DNA from: Bacilli bacterium
GTDB lineage: Bacteria > Bacillota > Bacilli > Tumebacillales > JAQBPP01
DNA: 14,400 bases
Direction: 5' to 3'
Assembly: GCA_028287455.1 (NCBI GenBank)
Contig: JAQBPP010000362.1
Coordinates: 1-14,400 of the forward strand
The position numbers and the translations under genes are program-made. This document shows, piece by piece, positions 1 through 6,624 of this stretch (its first letter is position 1; the number at the start of each line of letters is the position of its first letter). The notes under the pieces were generated by a model. It did not search any database. It was not told the DNA's origin and worked only from the letters and a program-made list of their open reading frames with translations.

Positions 1-263
1 GTACCTTTACTCATAGTATCTACAGAAATTGGAAGATATTTAGCCAGAATGGAACCGGGATAAAAGGGTTTAATCACCCAGGGATGTGAACTCGTCAAAA
101 CAGCTCCGATTAACATTCTGCGGATGTTTTCAAACGGGCCGTATAACGCCAGAACAGTGGTAGAAACCATTATATAGATGCACAGAAGAAAAATTTTAAA
201 TTTTATGTGAGAAAACCGTATTGACTTACGTTGGTTTTCTGGACTTCTTTTGATGGTACCCAT
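1..263 (-). CDS. N-terminal part of a phosphodiester glycosidase-like (NAGPA-type) exported protein, cut by the window edge
   Basis: An open leftward frame runs from ATG at 263 off the window edge with no stop, giving about 87 residues. The start is basic (RKSIRFSHIKFK), followed by a single hydrophobic helix at residues 24-40 (IFLLCIYIMVSTTVLAL) and then LYGPFENIRRMLIGAVLTSS with HPW just after. That order of membrane anchor, YGPF block and (T/S)SxHxW segment recalls the N-terminus of Bacilli phosphodiester glycosidase (DUF2233/NAGPA) proteins, which act outside the membrane on sugar phosphodiesters. This is recognition from memory, and the catalytic domain lies outside the window. The start is uncertain: AAGGGAG lies 16 bases before ATG 263 but 10 bases before an in-frame TTG at 269, which may be the true start. 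Two TGTCGAA heptamers lie upstream. An extracytoplasmic glycan-processing role would fit the glycan genes nearby. Confidence 0.55.
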   Translation of the reverse strand, partial: MGTIKRSPENQRKSIRFSHIKFKIFLLCIYIMVSTTVLALYGPFENIRRMLIGAVLTSSHPWVIKPFYPGSILAKYLPISVDTMSKG

Positions 264-298
264 TGACAAAATTTCCAATCTCCCTTGTTTAGAAACGA

Positions 299-338
299 TA
301 TCTAATCATTTTCTGTATTTCGACACAGATTTTCGACA
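299..338 (-). promoter_or_regulatory. Putative Spo0A-controlled promoter with two TGTCGAA boxes
   Basis: Reading leftward, TGTCGAA occurs twice in the same orientation, at 338-332 and 325-319, 13 bases apart. The heptamer TGTCGAA is the published core of the Spo0A (0A) box. A -10-like TAGATA lies at 304-299, so the nearer box falls where a -35 element would be, which is the layout of Spo0A-activated promoters. There is no good -35 hexamer there, consistent with an activator-dependent promoter. The two boxes sit inside a short direct repeat (TTTCGACA on the top strand), so one local duplication could also explain the pair. The 13-base spacing is not the usual 10. The target would be the partial glycosidase-like gene. 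Confidence 0.4.
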
Positions 339-424
339 TCCTTTTGTGAACATCCCCGCTATTTCGTTTGCTTTCTCAATGAATTCGAATCTTAGTGTTT
401 ATCCTGGGGTGTTTTTCTTTTGCT

Positions 425-460
425 AAAAAAAGCGGCATGGTCTCTGGGTGAGATCATGCC
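425..460 (-). terminator. Rho-independent terminator, leftward
   Basis: Leftward, the arms GGCATGATCTC and GAGACCATGCC (11 bases each, one A-C mismatch) enclose the loop ACCCA, and are followed by GC and seven T (431-425). It lies about 115 bases beyond the stop of the leftward membrane-protein gene, so it probably ends that transcript before the glycosidase-like gene. A weaker 5-base hairpin (CCTTT/AAAGG, about 523-537) lies between. Nothing else was seen in the gene-free stretch 264-573 apart from the 0A-like boxes. Confidence 0.75.
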
Positions 461-573
461 TTCAATGTATATAAAACAGGGGGTCAAATGTGATAAGTAA
501 AGAGTACACCTAATACATTAAACCTTTATTAAAAAGGATTGAACAAATTGTGTCTTGCCAGTTCACTCTCGCC

Positions 574-1068
574 TCAATTCGCGTTGCTGCCAGTAACAAT
601 AAATACACAGCCTTGTGTATTATCATTAGTCATAAAAAACAAGCTAAACTCATGGCCCGCATAAGTGAGTTTATATTGAGTCGTTCCAGGTTTGATAGAC
701 ACACTGTCTTGGATGGAAACTCCATTAAAAGTTTTATAAAAAGAATAGACCTCAGTTTGCGATTTATTTGTATAATAGGCATATGAACTTTCCGAAGTTC
801 GAAAGGCAACAGCTGTACGCGATGGCAATGGCAATTCAGAGTTTGTATTGATATTGATATACTGTGATGCCGGATGAAACCAAATATCAAACTGTCTTCT
901 GAAACCAATGTTATCGATAAAATTGAACAGCCCAATCAAAAAGGCAGCGGTCAAAATCGCAATAGTAGATAATAACACGATTCGGATCCTGCCCTTGGTA
1001 AGAACCCAAATCAATAAGCAAATAACCACAAACGTTAGCACAATATAAAAAGCTGCATCTGCTGTCAT
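574..1068 (-). CDS. Unknown two-helix membrane protein with an extracytoplasmic domain
   Basis: The protein is 164 residues if it starts at ATG 1068, which has a GAGG 12 bases upstream. A longer version from GTG 1152 lacks any ribosome binding site. Two hydrophobic helices (about 5-23 and 28-49) are linked by a short basic turn (TKGRIR), placing the loop inside and the rest, about 53-164, outside by the positive-inside rule. The outer part is rich in S, T, Y and F. It begins with LPLPSRT and contains SYAYYTNKSQTEVYSFYKTF, resembling the 'FY' segments of small surface proteins, but I cannot name a family. A single Cys (about residue 154) lies near the C-terminus. The gene diverges from the glycosyltransferase cassette and has a plausible promoter at 1160-1188, so the two may be controlled from the same 140-base interval. 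Function is unknown; a role in the envelope is only suggested by the neighbours. Confidence 0.75.
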   Translation of the reverse strand: MTADAAFYIVLTFVVICLLIWVLTKGRIRIVLLSTIAILTAAFLIGLFNFIDNIGFRRQFDIWFHPASQYININTNSELPLPSRTAVAFRTSESSYAYYTNKSQTEVYSFYKTFNGVSIQDSVSIKPGTTQYKLTYAGHEFSLFFMTNDNTQGCVFIVTGSNAN

Positions 1069-1131
1069 TTCTTCAACTCGCCTCGCAAAAACACGCTGTT
1101 TGTTCACCACTTGACCTTTAGTATCCAATAA

Positions 1132-1161
1132 TTGACAAAGTGACCTGTGCACATTTAGTAT
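1132..1161 (+). promoter_or_regulatory. Putative sigma-A promoter of the glycosyltransferase cassette
   Basis: A perfect -35 TTGACA at 1132-1137 is followed 18 bases later by TAGTAT (1156-1161, 4 of 6 matches). Transcription would begin near 1168, about 40 bases before ATG 1207. It overlaps the leftward promoter at 1160-1188, so RNA polymerase may not occupy both at once. Confidence 0.45.
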
Positions 1162-1188
1162 TATGATGAAATGCAGCTGCTTCGTAAA
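1160..1188 (-). promoter_or_regulatory. Putative sigma-A promoter of the leftward membrane-protein gene
   Basis: Leftward, -35 TTTACG (1188-1183) and -10 CATAAT (1165-1160) are separated by exactly 17 bases. The -10 matches the consensus at 5 of 6 positions and the -35 at 4 of 6. The start would be near 1153, leaving a leader of about 85 bases before ATG 1068. Confidence 0.45.
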
Positions 1189-1206
1189 TAGAAGGTGACA
1201 GAAGTA

Positions 1207-2223
1207 ATGACTGAAATCACAAGTGGTCCCATTTTATATATTGTCGTTCCATGCTACAACGAAGAAGAAATTTTATCTGAAGCTGTCAACCAGCTGGGTA
1301 CTGTGCTCACTGGATTGATGGACGAAGCGCTCGTGTCCAAAAACAGTGTGCTTTTATTTGTCGACGATGGCAGCAAGGATCACACATGGGAATTGATCGA
1401 AAAATTCAATCAAGCAACTTCCTTTGTATCCGGATTGAAGTTGTCTCGCAATGTGGGTCACCAGAATGCGCTGCTCGCTGGGCTGATGACCGCAAAAGAT
1501 CGGGCCGATTGCGTAATTTCCATCGACGCCGATTTGCAGGATGATGTTCGCGTGATCCGGGAATTCGTTGTGCACTATCTGGCTGGCTGCGACATTGTGT
1601 ATGGCGTGCGCAGGGGACGAGAAACCGATACCGCATTTAAACGAACCACTGCACAGGCGTTCTATAAATTGTTGTCGCTGATGGGTGCTCACATCGTATA
1701 TAACCATGCGGATTACCGGCTAATGAGCAGGCGGGCGCTAATGAACTTCGAGCGCTTCAAAGAAAGCAATTTATTTATCCGTGGAATTGTGCCCTTAATC
1801 GGGTTAAAATCGGCGAGCGTATATTACGATCGCCTTGAACGGATAGCGGGTGAATCGAAATACCCTCTGAAGAAAATGCTGTCGTTTGCATTTGACGGTA
1901 TAACATCGTTTAGCGTAACCCCGATCCGTGCTGTGACAGTGATCGGATTTATTCTGTTTGGGATCAGTTTGCTGGCCGGCATTTATGGGATTATCTCTAA
2001 AATCCTGGGACAAGCAGTGTCCGGCTGGGCCTCTCTGATTCTGTCTGTGTGGTTTATCGGCGGCATTCAGTTGGTGTGTCTCGGCCTGATTGGCGAATAC
2101 ATTGGTAAAATTTATATGGAAGTGAAGGGCCGTCCCTCCTTTATCGTTGAAAAAGTGATCACTGCTCATTGCGAACCTGTTCATGCTACTGTGCCACCAT
2201 ATAAGCCAGCAGGCGAGAGTTAA
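1207..2223 (+). CDS. GtrB-like polyprenyl-phosphate glycosyltransferase, family GT2
   Basis: This enzyme should move a sugar from a nucleotide donor to undecaprenyl phosphate on the inner face of the membrane. The 338-residue protein has the GT2 order: VVPCYNEEE (13-21), FVDDGSKD (51-58), SRNVGHQNALLAG (80-92), the metal-binding DADLQDD (107-113) and DYRLMSRRA (169-177). Two C-terminal transmembrane helices follow (about 235-260 and 270-297), then GEYIGKIYMEVKGRP, all typical of GtrB/DPM1-like members of 310-340 residues. I chose ATG 1207 because GAAGG ends 11 bases before it; a GTG at 1195 overlaps that site. It is the first gene of a tight rightward cassette, with a GtrA-like gene 16 bases downstream. 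The donor sugar cannot be read from the sequence. Genes of this type act in O-antigen glucosylation, teichoic acid and lipoteichoic acid glycosylation, and S-layer glycan synthesis. Confidence 0.9.
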   Translation: MTEITSGPILYIVVPCYNEEEILSEAVNQLGTVLTGLMDEALVSKNSVLLFVDDGSKDHTWELIEKFNQATSFVSGLKLSRNVGHQNALLAGLMTAKDRADCVISIDADLQDDVRVIREFVVHYLAGCDIVYGVRRGRETDTAFKRTTAQAFYKLLSLMGAHIVYNHADYRLMSRRALMNFERFKESNLFIRGIVPLIGLKSASVYYDRLERIAGESKYPLKKMLSFAFDGITSFSVTPIRAVTVIGFILFGISLLAGIYGIISKILGQAVSGWASLILSVWFIGGIQLVCLGLIGEYIGKIYMEVKGRPSFIVEKVITAHCEPVHATVPPYKPAGES

Positions 2224-2239
2224 AGCGGGGGCGAAGGTG

Positions 2240-2671
2240 ATGATTAAACGGCTTTTGCGTTACAGTTTAGTGCGGTTCCTGTTGGTGGGCTGTATCAATA
2301 CACTCATTGGCATGTCCGTTATCTATTTGCTGCTGAACCTGGCAGGGTTTAGCTACTGGATCTCCACGCTGCTTGGTAACTGCATAGGCGCTGCCTGCAG
2401 TTACCTCCTCAATAAAAAATTCACCTTCCGTTCCAACGCGAATATGGCAGTCAGTGTTTGGAAATTCCTCGTTGTAACGGTGATCAGTTACTTCCTTTCC
2501 TACTGGAGCAGCCTGCAGATCACGCAACTGGCTTTTTTGCGGGCAGGGGTCAACAATGCGGTATTGGTGCATAATTTTTCCGTTTTGTTCGGTTCCGCTT
2601 TGTATACGCTGCTGAACTATTTCGGTCACCGATTTTTTACGTTTCACAGCCCGGCGGAACAACGTACATAG
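2240..2671 (+). CDS. GtrA-like membrane protein, candidate lipid-linked sugar flippase
   Basis: The 143-residue protein has four predicted transmembrane helices (about 11-34, 38-58, 73-95 and 107-130) and the GtrA family signatures: LNKKFTF (57-63) after helix 2 and NYFGHRFFTF (126-135) after helix 4. Family members are proposed to carry undecaprenyl-phosphate-linked sugar across the membrane. The start is ATG 2240: GGGGG at 2227-2231 lies 8 bases upstream, inside the gap after the glycosyltransferase stop. An in-frame ATG at 2183 lies within the previous gene and lacks a site. The next gene's AGGAGG overlaps this gene's stop codon, so the three genes are surely one operon. Identity of the fold is strong; transport activity is inferred from the family. 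Confidence 0.88.
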   Translation: MIKRLLRYSLVRFLLVGCINTLIGMSVIYLLLNLAGFSYWISTLLGNCIGAACSYLLNKKFTFRSNANMAVSVWKFLVVTVISYFLSYWSSLQITQLAFLRAGVNNAVLVHNFSVLFGSALYTLLNYFGHRFFTFHSPAEQRT

Positions 2672-2683
2672 GAGGACTGAGTA

Positions 2684-4102
2684 GTGAAACAGTTAAGACG
2701 ATGGAAAATCGAATGGATTGCGGCCGCAGTGGCCGCAGTGATCCTGATTTGTATTTTGTTCGGAAAACCCTTCATTGGGATCGCGAATAACGGGGATTTT
2801 GTCCGCATCACCGGTGCTGTTGGACTGGATTATTACGATCCCAGTTTATCGGTGCACGATCAATTTTTCGGATATGCACAATCCAAATTCGCATACGCAC
2901 GGTGGTTTCGGTCGGGGTATGAATCCACCCAGCTGCTGCTTGCTGCTGCTGTCTCACTGGTTGGCCGAATCATCAGCCCGCACGCATTTGATATTCGAAT
3001 TCTGGCATTTTTCTATTGCCTGCTGTACCTGGGCGGTTTGGTGATGCTGATCAAATACAATAAACAAAGATCAGTGGTCACCAATTTTGTGCTAGCCGCG
3101 AGTATGGTGGTCGTATTTACTGATATCGCCTATGCAGCGTATTTCAATTCTTTTTTTGGCGAACCGTTTTCGTTGGTGGCGATGCTGTTGACGTTCGGAT
3201 GCGCGTTTGCGTTGATCCAGCAGGAACAGCCGTCGAAAAAGTTGCTGTATGGTTTTTTCTTCGCCGCTCTTTGTCTATTGAGTTCCAAAACACAAAATAT
3301 CCCAGTCGGCGTGCTGCTCACTGTGCTCATGCTTAGCAACCTGAAACTTTCTGCCAGCACGGCGTGGCGAAAACTCACTGTGAGATTGTCCGTTGTGCTC
3401 ATGGCGCTCACTGTGGTGCTGTATTTAACTCCGCAATTCCAGCATGACAACATTTATCAGTCGGTGTTTTATGGAGTGCTCAAAGACTCCCCAAGTCCGG
3501 TGCAGGATCTGAAGTCGCTGAGCCTGTCGCCTGATTTAGCTGTGAACGCAGGAACGAATTATTATCAGAATGATACTGTTATCAAACAAACAAGTCCGAT
3601 GATGGAGCAAGAGTTTTTCAGTCGTATCAGTTATGGCAAAATCGTAAAATTCTACTTGACTCATCCGAAGCGGTTGTACGACAAACTGCTTGTCTGTGGA
3701 CAAAATGGGTTCTCCATTCGGCCGTATTATCTGGGCAACTACGAACAGTCGGCCATGCAGCCCTATGGCGCCTTATCCTATCGATTCAGCTGGTGGAGTG
3801 AATTCAAACGGCAAGTGCTGCCGAACAACTTAGGATTGGTCGTACTGCTTTTTGCGGCATATTTTGCTGCTCTAATCTACTATTACACGAAGGCCCGCAC
3901 ATTAAGGCAAAAGATCTATCTGGAAACGTTCGGGATGGTTGGACTAATCGGAATCGTATCTTTTCTGGTGCCGCTGATTGGCGATGGCGAAGCGGATCTT
4001 GGCAAACACTTATTTTTGTTTAACGTATGCTTTGACATGATGTTCATTACCAGTCTTGTCTGGTTAGTGGATAAAGGAGTCAACTTGGTGAGGAAGCGTT
4101 AG
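2684..4102 (+). CDS. WsfD-like polytopic membrane protein, probable lipid-dependent hexosyltransferase
   Basis: The 472-residue protein has roughly 10-11 transmembrane helices. After helix 1 (about 11-27) comes an outer loop with GIANNGDFVRITGAVGLDY (32-50). The NGDF block with nearby acidic residues is the hallmark of Bacilli membrane proteins annotated as WsfD-type glycan hexose transferases. A second recognisable stretch is AYFNSFFGEPFS near residue 155. Late loops are long (about residues 260-385), as in GT-C enzymes that take sugar from a polyprenyl phosphate donor and add it to a polymer outside the cell. The start is GTG 2684 with AGGAGG 8 bases upstream. It closes the cassette after the GtrB- and GtrA-like genes, which would make and flip its donor. 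The acceptor polymer is not indicated. Its stop is only 9 bases from the stop of the opposing gene, and I found no terminator hairpin between them. Confidence 0.75.
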   Translation: MKQLRRWKIEWIAAAVAAVILICILFGKPFIGIANNGDFVRITGAVGLDYYDPSLSVHDQFFGYAQSKFAYARWFRSGYESTQLLLAAAVSLVGRIISPHAFDIRILAFFYCLLYLGGLVMLIKYNKQRSVVTNFVLAASMVVVFTDIAYAAYFNSFFGEPFSLVAMLLTFGCAFALIQQEQPSKKLLYGFFFAALCLLSSKTQNIPVGVLLTVLMLSNLKLSASTAWRKLTVRLSVVLMALTVVLYLTPQFQHDNIYQSVFYGVLKDSPSPVQDLKSLSLSPDLAVNAGTNYYQNDTVIKQTSPMMEQEFFSRISYGKIVKFYLTHPKRLYDKLLVCGQNGFSIRPYYLGNYEQSAMQPYGALSYRFSWWSEFKRQVLPNNLGLVVLLFAAYFAALIYYYTKARTLRQKIYLETFGMVGLIGIVSFLVPLIGDGEADLGKHLFLFNVCFDMMFITSLVWLVDKGVNLVRKR

Positions 4103-4111
4103 AAGTCGCAA

Positions 4112-5491
4112 CTACAGCTGATCCACTTTCGTATCGTGAATACGCTTGAGGAGATCAGGACTGAGCCCCTCGCCGGCATAGGAGGTGAGCGGTGAAATTT
4201 CAATTTGCCGATCTCGAACTGCCTCGGCCGGGACACCTGCTGCAAGCAGCCAACTGCGGTGCAGCTCGAACAGCATCTGCCGTGCAGTTGCTGGACTGTC
4301 AGCACCTGCCCGACTTTTCACTGGAGCAAATTCTGCCTGACGGTTTGTTGTGACCACAGTGATTTCTTCTGCTAATTCAAACGCATCAAAGACAAACAAC
4401 TCAAATTTGTACGCATTAGGGGAATCCGGACTAACTGGATTCCCTTTTTGATCAATCGTGTTCAGTTTCTTATGCGCTGCGTGATAGAGTAGCTGACTGT
4501 TTCCGACTTGCAGGGCAAAATCCAATCGAAATAAATGAATGGATATATTCCCATGACGATATGCCAGAGTTCCTTGTTCATCTCTGGACAGCATTAACTC
4601 GCGAGGGGCATCCGAATATTCGACCACACTCGGGCGACCATTGCTCAGGCAAAACAGCCCGATTGGCTCCTCAGGGTAAGCCCGCTCCACCGTTTTGCTA
4701 GCCGCTGGATAATTAAAATGAGCAGCTAATCCAATGAACGCCGGATCTGCCACTTTGACAAGAGCATTATCGACATTGCAGTAATACAGCCACTCCACGC
4801 CGCGGCGCTGCATGTCATCGAGTGCACCAGATCGCTTAAGCGCCGCAAAACAGTCGCCATTTCCACTCGGAGCCAGGCTGATCCGATCCTTTGCTTCTAA
4901 CAAGATTTTCCCTTGGTGGTCAACAGCTGGCAATACACTTTGCTGGAAGAAAAAGATATCCTTCAAGTTATACCCGAAGTAGTTGGAGTTTCGAAAAAAG
5001 CTGATCGTACTGATGTGATTTTCCGGACTAGTCATGATGTACCACGGAATGTGTTGGTTTGCTGTGCGGGACAAGTTAAGCAACCGTTCGGCTTGCAGTT
5101 GGAAAAGGGACTTGTGAGAGGGCAAGCCAATGTCAAAGCTTCCTTTGGGCCCCGCATGACCTAACCGGCTTCCTTGACCGCCTGCGACCACGACAGCTGC
5201 CACTTTCCCCTGCCTCAGCTGCTCCCATCCTTTGTCAGCAAAAAGGGCCTGCTGGTTTTCATCAAAAGCAGCCCAATCCTGAGCCTGAATCGGGGCTATG
5301 TCGTTTATTGGAGTCTGTCTGTTCACAACAATTCGATAAAGAGAAGCCATTTGTTCGAAATCAATCGCTGCAATCTGATCCAGCAGTTTCTCCTGCGATG
5401 CAGTTGGAAGCGCCGCGTAAAACTGAAGCAGATGTTCTTGCTGATAGTCCGACAGCAGCCGTTTAACTGTGTCCAATTTGGTGTTCAACAT
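4112..5491 (-). CDS. UDPGP-family pyrophosphorylase, UAP1-like (UDP-N-acetylhexosamine or related UDP-sugar)
   Basis: This cytosolic enzyme would join UTP and a sugar 1-phosphate to give a UDP-sugar. The 459-residue product carries the nucleotide-binding loop VVAGGQGSRLG (101-111) with PKG (115-117), the MTS segment (153-155), APSGNGDCFAAL (207-218), NVDNALVKVADPAF (239-252), then YKFELFVFDAF and DSPATAR in the C-terminal third. The VDN-LVKVADP and KFE-FVFD blocks are those of the eukaryotic-type UDP-N-acetylglucosamine pyrophosphorylase branch rather than bacterial GalU or GlmU. The PSGNGD segment differs slightly from the usual PDGNGG. I chose ATG 5491, 4 bases after GGAGG; GTG 5518 has no site. 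It faces the glycan cassette tail to tail and is divergent from the XRE regulator. Supplying a sugar donor for the cassette is an inference from position. The substrate could be GlcNAc-, GalNAc- or glucose-1-phosphate. Confidence 0.85.
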   Translation of the reverse strand: MLNTKLDTVKRLLSDYQQEHLLQFYAALPTASQEKLLDQIAAIDFEQMASLYRIVVNRQTPINDIAPIQAQDWAAFDENQQALFADKGWEQLRQGKVAAVVVAGGQGSRLGHAGPKGSFDIGLPSHKSLFQLQAERLLNLSRTANQHIPWYIMTSPENHISTISFFRNSNYFGYNLKDIFFFQQSVLPAVDHQGKILLEAKDRISLAPSGNGDCFAALKRSGALDDMQRRGVEWLYYCNVDNALVKVADPAFIGLAAHFNYPAASKTVERAYPEEPIGLFCLSNGRPSVVEYSDAPRELMLSRDEQGTLAYRHGNISIHLFRLDFALQVGNSQLLYHAAHKKLNTIDQKGNPVSPDSPNAYKFELFVFDAFELAEEITVVTTNRQAEFAPVKSRAGADSPATARQMLFELHRSWLLAAGVPAEAVRDRQIEISPLTSYAGEGLSPDLLKRIHDTKVDQL

Positions 5492-5582
5492 GATTCCTCC
5501 ACACAAAACCATTGTCACCCAATTTTATCATTTCTCACGGATACCAGACTTCGGATGCAAGCCCCTCTTTACAGCAGTGGCT

Positions 5583-5608
5583 CTAAAAGTGTAAATTTGC
5601 ACTAAAAG
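5583..5608. promoter_or_regulatory. Palindrome with flanking direct repeats, candidate operator
   Basis: Positions 5588-5603 read AGTGTAAATTTGCACT, a 16-base palindrome with one mismatched pair. The heptamer CTAAAAG occurs at 5583-5589 and 5602-5608, 19 bases apart, overlapping both ends of the palindrome. It lies about 37 bases before the XRE regulator start and about 95 bases before the opposing pyrophosphorylase start. An XRE dimer binding its own divergent promoter region is the natural reading, but no convincing -35/-10 pair was found on either strand here. Confidence 0.4.
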
Positions 5609-5640
5609 AAACACAATCGTGGAAAATGAAAGGTGCAATC

Positions 5641-6117
5641 ATGGCAGCCGATCAAACGACGTCATTTACAAAAGAAGTTTTTGACCAACTGATCTCCGAG
5701 AAAATCAAACTGATTCGTACTGAAGCAGACTTAACTCAGGATCGTCTTGCGGATATGATCGGGATCTCAAAGAAGACACTTGTCCAAGTAGAAAAAGGCA
5801 GGCAGACACTTGGTTTCACAGCAGCAGCGCTGGCAGCTGTACTCTTTCGCGCAGGTGACATCGTTCAGTCGCTGTTTGGGGAATCTGTCCTCGAAATTAT
5901 CGATCTGATCGCCTGGAGTGCGAAATCTAAAGCCTGGTATAAAACGTTAGGCGGCAAGGTCTGGTGGTACGAGGAGAAAAAAGGCCATGCCTATGTTTTG
6001 CAAAAACATATTTTCACCGGCCATTACCGCATCATCGACTTCGACCATTATCTGCATTATTACAGTCTCGATCCGGATGAAGCAAACAAGCGGTTTAATG
6101 AACTGGAAAATTCATAG
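5641..6117 (+). CDS. XRE-family transcriptional regulator with an aromatic- and histidine-rich C-terminal region
   Basis: The 158-residue protein has a helix-turn-helix of the XRE/Cro type at about 20-75: LTQDRLADMIGISKKTLVQVEKGRQ has the standard spacing of helices 2 and 3 and the conserved E-K/R-G turn. The second half (about 90-158) is unusually rich in W, Y and H (WWYEEKKGHAY, HIFTGHYRIIDFDHY, LHYYSLDPDEA) and probably forms a small ligand-sensing or dimerising domain that I cannot name. ATG 5641 is preferred because AAAGGTG sits 5 bases before it; ATG 5626 has only GTGGA very close. It is divergent from the pyrophosphorylase and convergent with the thioesterase, so it is likely monocistronic. 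The near-palindrome at 5588-5603 may be its binding site. Regulatory targets are unknown. Confidence 0.85.
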   Translation: MAADQTTSFTKEVFDQLISEKIKLIRTEADLTQDRLADMIGISKKTLVQVEKGRQTLGFTAAALAAVLFRAGDIVQSLFGESVLEIIDLIAWSAKSKAWYKTLGGKVWWYEEKKGHAYVLQKHIFTGHYRIIDFDHYLHYYSLDPDEANKRFNELENS

Positions 6118-6148
6118 ACTTACGCAAGCAGGGGGACTTTAATGACAC

Positions 6149-6179
6149 GAGGGACAGCTTCTCTGCCGTCCCTCATTTT
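6149..6179 (+). terminator. Rho-independent terminator after the XRE gene
   Basis: Arms GAGGGACAGC and GCCGTCCCTC (6149-6174) form a 10-base stem with one A-C mismatch around the loop TTCTCT, followed by ATTTTA. The tail is short, so termination may be modest. Read leftward, the mismatch becomes a G-U pair, so it could also work on transcripts from the opposing thioesterase gene, whose stop at 6210 is 36 bases away. Confidence 0.65.
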
Positions 6180-6209
6180 ACTGGTTTGAACTTGTAACTT
6201 TGGATGGAA

Positions 6210-6611
6210 TTATACCGTTATTAAATGCTCCAGGAGTGCCGCCCTCAAGTCATCCGGGATGAGTTCGCTCTTCTGTTCCTGAAAGTTAAAATAAACAGCC
6301 ACCGCTTCGCCCACAGCCACCTGATAGCCGCTTGTTTCACTGTAAAGTTCGTGGCGAATGGTTAAACTCTTGTTGCCGATCGACTGAACATAAGTATCTA
6401 CCCGCAGCTCTTCTCCATAGGCCACTTGTCTTAAATAGTCGCACGAAGTGCGTGCGATGATCAGGTTCCACGTCTTGGTTCCCAAACCGGGATTAACAAG
6501 TTCATACAAAGGGCGCCTGGCTTCTTCCATGTATACATAGTAAGACGCATGGTTGACGTGGCCTAAGGCATCTGTTTCGGAGAATCGCACTGGAAATTTG
6601 CACTGAAACAT
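6210..6611 (-). CDS. Hot-dog fold acyl-CoA thioesterase (4HBT family, YbgC/FcbC-like)
   Basis: The 133-residue protein matches the usual length of single-domain 4HBT thioesterases, which hydrolyse acyl-CoA thioesters in the cytosol. VRFSETDALGHVNHASYYVYMEEAR (8-32) contains the catalytic-type Asp14 and the GHVN turn. Next come IIARTSCDYLRQVAYGEELRVDT (51-73) and a strand with SLTIRHELY, as in the family. The start is ATG 6611, where GGGGG lies 9 bases upstream; a longer in-frame reading would run into murC. Its start is 13 bases after the murC stop, so the pair is almost certainly one transcript and probably translationally coupled. The acyl substrate cannot be told. No functional link between cell-wall ligase and thioesterase is established, and sharing a promoter may be the only tie. 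Confidence 0.88.
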   Translation of the reverse strand: MFQCKFPVRFSETDALGHVNHASYYVYMEEARRPLYELVNPGLGTKTWNLIIARTSCDYLRQVAYGEELRVDTYVQSIGNKSLTIRHELYSETSGYQVAVGEAVAVYFNFQEQKSELIPDDLRAALLEHLITV

Positions 6612-6624
6612 CCGCAATGACCCC

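Noticed and set aside
550..786. A rightward 78-codon open frame
   Set aside because: It is antisense to the membrane-protein gene, has no ribosome binding site and no recognisable features.
4095..4150. Possible bidirectional terminator between the convergent WsfD-like and pyrophosphorylase genes
   Set aside because: Only weak pairings (CTGATC/GATCAG and CGTAT/ATACG) without T tracts were found, mostly inside coding sequence.
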